Below are positions 58,590-64,000 of a stretch of 64,000 bases of DNA, one piece after another. The stretch is from assembly GCA_023055425.1 (NCBI GenBank), contig JALGPY010000006.1:71580127-71644126 (forward strand), in the 5' to 3' direction. The translations under genes were made by a program, and so were the position numbers. Source of the stretch: Linanthus parryae. Its lineage: Eukaryota; Streptophyta; Magnoliopsida; Ericales; Polemoniaceae. Every line of letters begins with the position of its first letter. Positions within the stretch are counted from its first letter, which is position 1. Under the pieces are notes generated by a model. The model did no database searches. It was not told the origin of the DNA and saw only the letters and a program-made list of their open reading frames with translations.

Positions 58590-59372
58590 ATTTATGTTTT
58601 TTGGGGTTTGTATGGATTCGGGTTAACCTATCCATTTTCAAGCTAGATTGCTTTATAGATTTCTTTACAAATGAGACATCAGTGCTTCTTTTGGTTGCTA
58701 CTAGTCAAAATCTTTTGGTGCTCCAAATTCTCTGATGCTTGTACACTCTCGGGGGTGGTGTGTCACACCCATATAATATATTGATCAACATGGAATATTG
58801 AGGCTGCACATTGAAAACATGAGGTAGCAGCGTAAACACAATTAAATGTCTCTCACCTAGTTGTTGCCAGAAGTGGTTAGCTGGGAAGAAGAGAAGAGAA
58901 TGCATGATAGATTGATAAATTTCAGTGAATGCTACCCTTTAAATTTCATTTGGGCCTCCTATAATATTTTAGTAGCTTCTTTTTTATCTGTAGTGTGCTG
59001 TCCTCCTTATACCTGGCAATTATCTCACACTTGACTGATAAAACTAACACATTTGTCCAAGAAAAATAATAACATGTGCACAAAATTGACTTGTATAAAC
59101 TGATTTGCTTCCCAAGTTCCCCAAAGCCGATAAATAAATGAATAAATGAACCTGTGTCGTCCCGGCATCCTTCTGCATGCTTCCTAGTTTATGACACTTC
59201 CCATTGGTGAAATTTCTTGGTTTCTTTTGTGTTTATTGAGTATCTCTTTAATGCAGTTTATTCATCTTGAAACAAAACACTGACTATAATAAACTAATAG
59301 TTCATTTTAGTTTCTGCTTAATTGGTACTACACGTACTTAGCATTTGAAGTCCATTGTTGAATCTGCTCCAG
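58590..59372. other. Rest of the EMG1 intron
   Basis: AT-rich with no gene seen. TGTCACACCC near 58761 resembles an LTR start, but no matching end was found. Confidence 0.35.
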
Positions 59373-60016
59373 GATATCTCTGCTATTTTAGATAGCACCC
59401 TAAACAAGGCTGGCATATTGAAAGCCTTGTATGTGAAAACCGAGAAAGGTGTCCAATTCGACATTAAGCCACATGTTCGCATTCCGAGGACATATAAGTG
59501 TTTTTCTAGGATCATGTGTAAGATGCATCTAACCCTACACAAACATTTCTTTATTATGTACTCCATCCTTCTTGGTTTGAAGCTTATCTATCCCAACGAT
59601 TATTTCAGTGCAACTGCTACAAAAATTGAGTATTAAGTGCTGTTGGCAAGCGTGAAAAGCAGTTGCGTGTGATCAAGAACCCATTAACCAAGTATTTACC
59701 AATCAACTCTTAGAAGATAGGTATGTGAAACAATGCATGTCACACTTTTTCTTATATTTAACACTTTCACCTAATACTGTTACTGGCATATAAGGCTTCT
59801 GATCATATACTTCAGAAAAGTTGGTTGATATACAAGATTATGTAGCTGCTGTTAGCGATGATGTGAATTTCGTTTTTGTGGTAAGTACTAACACAACTTG
59901 TGCATTGTGGTTTGATACACATTGGGTTAGAACTAAATTTCTTGGTTTATTTGAACAGGTAGGTGCAATGGCCCATGGATAAATTGACAAGGATTGTGCG
60001 GTAGATTGCATCTCAG

Positions 60017-60640
60017 GTAAGCGAATATCCGCATCTTTTCCTTCACATGATATGGGCGGACAAAAACTATATATGTTTAATTACTATTCATTGCTATATA
60101 AAGTTTATATTCCAATCTAAATGGTATTCTTTATGGGATCTCAATAATTTTACCAACTCTTTTAGTCTAACTCGAGGGTCCGCTATATTGTGTGCCAACT
60201 GTTGGATGTTGGAGGTTGATATGCTACAACTAAACGAATATATAATTTTGTGTTGAATACATTGATTTCACAAGGATTGAGTGTTGCTATCCTTCCCCCT
60301 AGATTGTTCGATAATAATGAATTTATTTCACTTCATCCGACTGGATTGCGGCCCAGTTTAGGAAATAAGTTTAACTCAGCTAAACTTCTACTGATATCTC
60401 CTACTTGAAACTAACATACAATTTGGGATAGAGATGTTAATGGATAATGACTCAGTAAAAGCAAAAACGATTGAGAAAAAAATACATCATTGTTCATTCG
60501 GAGTCATCCGAAACAAGCGAGCAAAATTTATAAGTGGACGAAACTTTTTCAATGCTAAAAATGTACATTCCAATGATTATTTTATGGGGACCCATATTCG
60601 AGCAACTTTTCAATGCTAAAACTGATGCTTAGCAAAGACT
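60017..60640. other. Gene-free interval
   Basis: The expected last EMG1 exon is not found. Only short random frames are present. Confidence 0.4.
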
Positions 60641-60650
60641 AAAGGGGTTA

Positions 60651-60872
60651 GCCCAAACGAACAACAATCCAAGTTGCCATGTCAAACGTCGCCAGGCGAA
60701 CAACGTTCCAAGTTGCTACGTAAAATGTCGCTCGGCTAAAACCAAAGCAGTCAGCCAAAGCGAACAGTGATCCAAATCGCTATATCAAATGTCGCTCGTG
60801 TAAAACCAAAGTCTAAAGCCTTTGCTAACCGTGAGCCAAATCGCTATATCCAACGTCCCCAATTATCAAACG
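60651..60872. repeat. Degenerate tandem repeat, about 55-60 bp unit, four copies
   Basis: Recurring wording gcgaac..gatccaa(g/a)t(t/c)gct..gt(c/a)aa(a/t)gtcgctcg(g)ctaaaaccaaag begins near 60651, 60698, 60757 and 60818. It lies just outside the LTR at 60886. Confidence 0.7.
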
Positions 60873-60885
60873 AATAGCCCAAGCG

Positions 60886-61281
60886 TGAAAGAATCACAGA
60901 GATTCAACAATAACAGATATGAATCAAGGATAGAAACCCAGAAAGGGTTGAAGATGAACATATGTTTTTCATAGAGTAAAATCGCCAGATAATGGCTAAT
61001 ACAAAGAGGCAATCAACTTAACCCTAATTTCATGAGAAAAAGAGGCTTTTATACAAGCAATCCAACAGACTCATTTTGAGCCGTTGGATGGAATAGCAAA
61101 AATAGAAAGTCTTCAGATAACCACAAAGTTTGGACAGTCTTGCAGAAAGGTCTTTCAGAATTACCAAATTAACCCCCAGTGGATCTCCTTCTTTATAAAC
61201 AGCAACCACTCTTCTGGAAAAGACACCAAAACCCCAGCTCCAACATTTCTTTGAATCAGCAACAATTCTTTGTGTCTAACA
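60886..61281 (-). repeat. Degenerate Copia 3' LTR (about 396 bp)
   Basis: On the minus strand it starts TGTTAGACACAAAG and probably ends GATTCTTTCA at 60886. It carries a TATA-like CTTGTATAAAAGCC near 61050. The outer end is inferred from the TG...CA rule; the TSD cannot be checked because the other LTR is outside the window. Confidence 0.7.
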
Positions 61282-61294
61282 GCCTCCCTCAAAC

Positions 61295-64000
61295 TTATGG
61301 TGGTTGTTGCACCATAAGTTTGGTTTTGAAATTCTGGAAAGCAGCAACTCCCAAATTTTTGGTAAAAATGTCTCCTAATTGATCTGCACTAGAAACAAAT
61401 TGAACAAGTAAATGTTTCTTCAAAACTTTTTCTCTAATAAAATGATAATCAAGTTCAATGTGTTTAGTTTTGTTATGCATGATAGGATTGGCAGTCATAG
61501 CAATAGCAGAAGAATTATCACAATAAAGATGAGGAGGGTGAAGAAATATTTTCAGTTCTTTGAATAGATATTTTAACCATGTTAACTCAGCAGCAGTAGT
61601 AGCTAAAGCTCTATATTCAGCTTCTGTTGAGGATCTAGAAACAGTAGGTTGTTTTCTAGATCTCCAATGAATGGGATTAGATCCCACATATATGATAAAG
61701 CCAGTTGTGTTTCTTCTGTCTGATGGGTTACCTGCCCAGTCAGCATCAGAATAAGCATGAAGATCTAGAGTAGAGCTATCATATAAAATACCATGATTTT
61801 TTGTGCCTTGAAGATATCTATGAACTCTCTTGGCAGCAAATAAGTGTTGATCAGTAGGAGCATGCATGAATTCACACAAAAAATTGACAGTGTGCAATAT
61901 CTGGTCTAGTAAATGTAAGATACTGTAATGCACCAAGAAGTTGTCTATAAGGAGTTGGATTAGACAGTATCACACCATCATTTAAATGCAACTTAGTACC
62001 AGAAGCTTGTGGTGTAGGACAAGATTTGCAGTTATGCATATTGTGTTTATGCAGCAGATCAGTAACATATTTATGATGACTAATAAATATGCCTTTTGGA
62101 TTTCTAGCAACTTCCAAACCCAGAAAATAAGTTAAGGGTCCCAAATTTATCATTTCAAATTATGTATGCAAGTTGGAGACCAAAACTTTGATATAAATTG
62201 CCAGTCAAAATGATATCATCAACATAGAGAAGCAATATTGTAACTTTGTGAGGAGAACTATATCTAATAAAAAGTGAAGTGTCAGCTAGAGAAGACAAGA
62301 ATCCAACAGAATGCAAGTAAGTAGTAAATCTCTCAAACCAAGCTCTAGGAGCTTGTTTTAAAACCATAAATAGATTTGTGTAATTTACATACAAATCCTG
62401 GATATTGTGGATGCATAAAAACATATTCTTTAAGATAACCATGTAGGAAGACATTTTTAACATCTAATTGTTGTAATGGCCATTTGAAAGAAGCAGCTAA
62501 TGCTAAAATAGTTCTAACAGTTTCATGTTTAACTACAGGACTAAAAGTTTCATCAAAGTCAAAGTCAACATCTGGAGTTTGGTGAAAACCCTTGGCAACA
62601 AGTCTAGCTTTGAATCTAGAAATGTTCCATTGGGTAAAAATTTTGTTTTGTAAACCCATTTGCTTCCAACAATGTTGGCATTATGGGGTTTTGGAACAAG
62701 AGACCATGTTTGTTGTATAATAAGACTCTGGTATTCTTCTGTCATAGCTTTTTGCCATTGAACATATTTCTTTGCATCAGAAAAGCATGTTGGTTCAGCA
62801 CATAAGTGAGATACAAAGTTACCAGATTCAGCTGTGAAGCCCATAACTTTCTATTTGAATATGCCAGATTTACTTCTGGTTTGCATAGAGTGGCCTCCAG
62901 TTTGAGTGTTTTGTGAGGTAGGCACTTGTTCTGTTGGAGGAACTGGATCAGATTGTGTTGTCTGATGTTGAGGAGCAAAGCCAGAAATAGGAACAATGCT
63001 GACATCTGGAAGCTGAGAAGCCATCCTAGGAATGTGAGTCACTGCACTATCTGTCAGCTCTTCAGAAATCAGAGTGTTTGTTTTATCATCATTTCCAGTA
63101 GGCTGCATCTCATGATCTACAACAGGACTGTCAAGACCTGGAGACAATGAAGATGCAGGTGTAGTTCTGTTCTCATCAGTGAAACCAGCATTAGAAAAAG
63201 TGTAGTTCTGTTCATTGTTGCCTGAAAATAAGATAGGAACAGTGTTAGTAGGAAGAATACAAGAAGATGAATCACAGTTAGAAGAAACAGAATAAGGAAA
63301 TAAGTGTTAATCAAATATAACATCTCTACTAACATATGTCTTCTTATGAATTTTGTCATAGCAGATATAGCCTTTATAAAGCATAACCCAGAAAAACACA
63401 TTGAGAAGTTTTGGGATCAAGTTTAGGTTTGTTGTAATGTCTAAGATAGGGATAAGAAGCACACCCAAAAACTTTAAACAAAGAGTAGTTTGGTTTAGTT
63501 TTAAACAATAATTCATGTGGAGACTTGTAGTTGGTGTTTTTGCTAGGCATACAGTTAATCAAATAAACAGCAGCAGCACATTCATGATACCAAAAATATT
63601 TTGGTAGAGAAGCCTGTTCTAAAAGAGTAACAGCAGTTTCAATGATATGTCTCTTCTTCCTTTCTGCAACCCCATTTTGTTGAGGAGTATAAGGACATGA
63701 TTTTTGATGAACGATGCCATGAGTTTGTAAAAAGGTTTGAAAAATATAAGACATGTATTCACCACCTCCATCAGTTCTTAGGATTTTAATTGATGTGCCA
63801 AGTTGTTTTTCAACTTCTGATTTGTATGTAGGAAGGAGATTAACAAGATCAGATTTGTTGTATAATGGAAAAAAGCCAAGTATATTTTGAGAAATCATCA
63901 ATAAACAACACATAAAACCTATATCCATGCAAAGATTTAACATAAGCAGGACCCCATAAATCACTATGAATTAACTGTAATGGAGACTCAGTACTAGTAG
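61295..64000 (-). pseudogene. pol: Copia integrase, reverse transcriptase and RNase H, frameshifted
   Basis: Reading leftward, integrase enters near 63964 with RTDGGGEYMSYIFQ and CPYTPQQNGVAERKKRHIIE, then KVFGCASYPYLRHYN. A variable linker (about 63400-62850) follows, then RT with [44 protein letters not shown] and the catalytic YVDDIILTG near 62225. An RT segment after it is missing before INLGPLTYFLGLEV. RNase H has DADWAGNPSDRRNTTGF, STEAEYRALATTAAELTWL and KHIELDYHF, ending with a stop at 61295. At least seven frame changes separate the pieces, so no product is expected. Confidence 0.9.

Larger units (their letters stand above)
57080..60016 (+). pseudogene. EMG1: EMG1/NEP1-like rRNA pseudouridine N1-methyltransferase pseudogene
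   Basis: The family is a SPOUT methyltransferase that modifies 18S rRNA and acts in small-subunit assembly in the nucleolus. Six exon remnants keep the family order and splice sites: 57080-57175 (EKNQPGAIFILEK), 57284-57380 (SYKLLNSDDHA, then NFLRRNNRNPAEYQPDIAHQ), 59373-59517 (ILDSTLNKAG, LYVKTEKGVQFDIKPHVRIP), 59609-59720 (QLLQKLSI, AVGKREKQLRVIKNP), about 59817-59880 (EKLVDIQDYVAAVSDDVNFV) and 59959-60016 (VGAMAHG, IDKDCA). Lesions: a frameshift near 57092; a 4-bp ATGC duplication near 57320; loss of the ASLEVAKVGK-type segment; one extra A near 59635; TAG at 59711-59713; TAA at 59980-59982 replacing a Lys codon; and a missing last exon (YPLSAA...). Introns are retained, so it is a duplicated or decayed locus, not a retrocopy. 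Confidence 0.88.
60886..64000 (-). mobile_element. Degenerate Ty1/Copia (Ale-like), 3' part
   Basis: On the minus strand: integrase, RT, RNase H, PPT and a 3' LTR. The 5' part lies beyond the window. Many frameshifts are present. The PPT region (61282-61294) reads TTTGAGGGAGGC on the minus strand next to the LTR start TGTTAGACAC. Sequence style matches the intact Copia at 29980 but the LTR differs, so it is another family of the same lineage. Confidence 0.9.

Noticed and set aside
58761..58920. LTR starting TGTCACACCC
   Set aside because: No matching LTR end, PBS, PPT or second copy was found.

Overview
This is a plant nuclear window, most likely from a flowering plant with a repeat-rich genome. 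The evidence is an LRR receptor kinase of the FLS2/Xa21-like group, an intron-bearing EMG1/NEP1 rRNA methyltransferase relic, and many plant LTR retrotransposons (Athila-like and chromovirus-like Ty3/Gypsy, several Ty1/Copia), plus an Emigrant-type MITE. No bacterial features, CRISPR arrays, rRNA genes or intact tRNA genes were seen. The species cannot be named from the sequence.

Layout. 1-16957: an LRR receptor-kinase gene (+), already damaged by a frameshift and a stop, is split inside its LRR domain by a 13.4-kb Athila-like Gypsy element (2199-15554, minus strand, TSD GTTGG). Removing the element and one TSD restores the LRR reading frame. 16958-21710: a decayed Tork/TNT1-like Copia (TSD AGTTT) sits beyond the exon-1 donor site. 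21716-23625: an internally deleted Copia. 23626-27160: the 3' end and LTR of a chromovirus-like Gypsy. 27483-28857: a solo Copia LTR (TSD CGGCC). 29980-35015: an intact Copia with LTRs that read as identical and one open 1460-codon gag-pol frame (TSD TTTTC). 35747-36294: an Emigrant-like MITE. 36596-53805: a non-autonomous large-LTR element (LARD-like, minus, TSD TACAC). It is interrupted by a 3.7-kb solo LTR (42185-45876, TSD CGAGT) and by a rearranged Copia (48329-53796). 54101-55167: another solo LTR. About 57080-60016: an EMG1/NEP1 pseudogene. 60886-64000: the 3' part of a degenerate Copia (minus) running off the window.

There is no operon-like cooperation between genes; the window is a record of nested insertions. 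The one coding sequence that looks functional is gag-pol of the intact Copia. The most unusual signal is a perfect 14-bp palindrome, TGCGTATATACGCA. It is repeated 4-6 times in each LTR of the Athila-like element and 4 times (one copy with a mismatch) inside the element. In both settings it lies about 70-90 bp upstream of a TATA box. The internal set precedes a third, envelope-position ORF, which suggests that this ORF has its own promoter built with the same motif as the LTR promoter.

All identifications were made by reading the sequence. No similarity search was run, so lineage names are family-level judgements.
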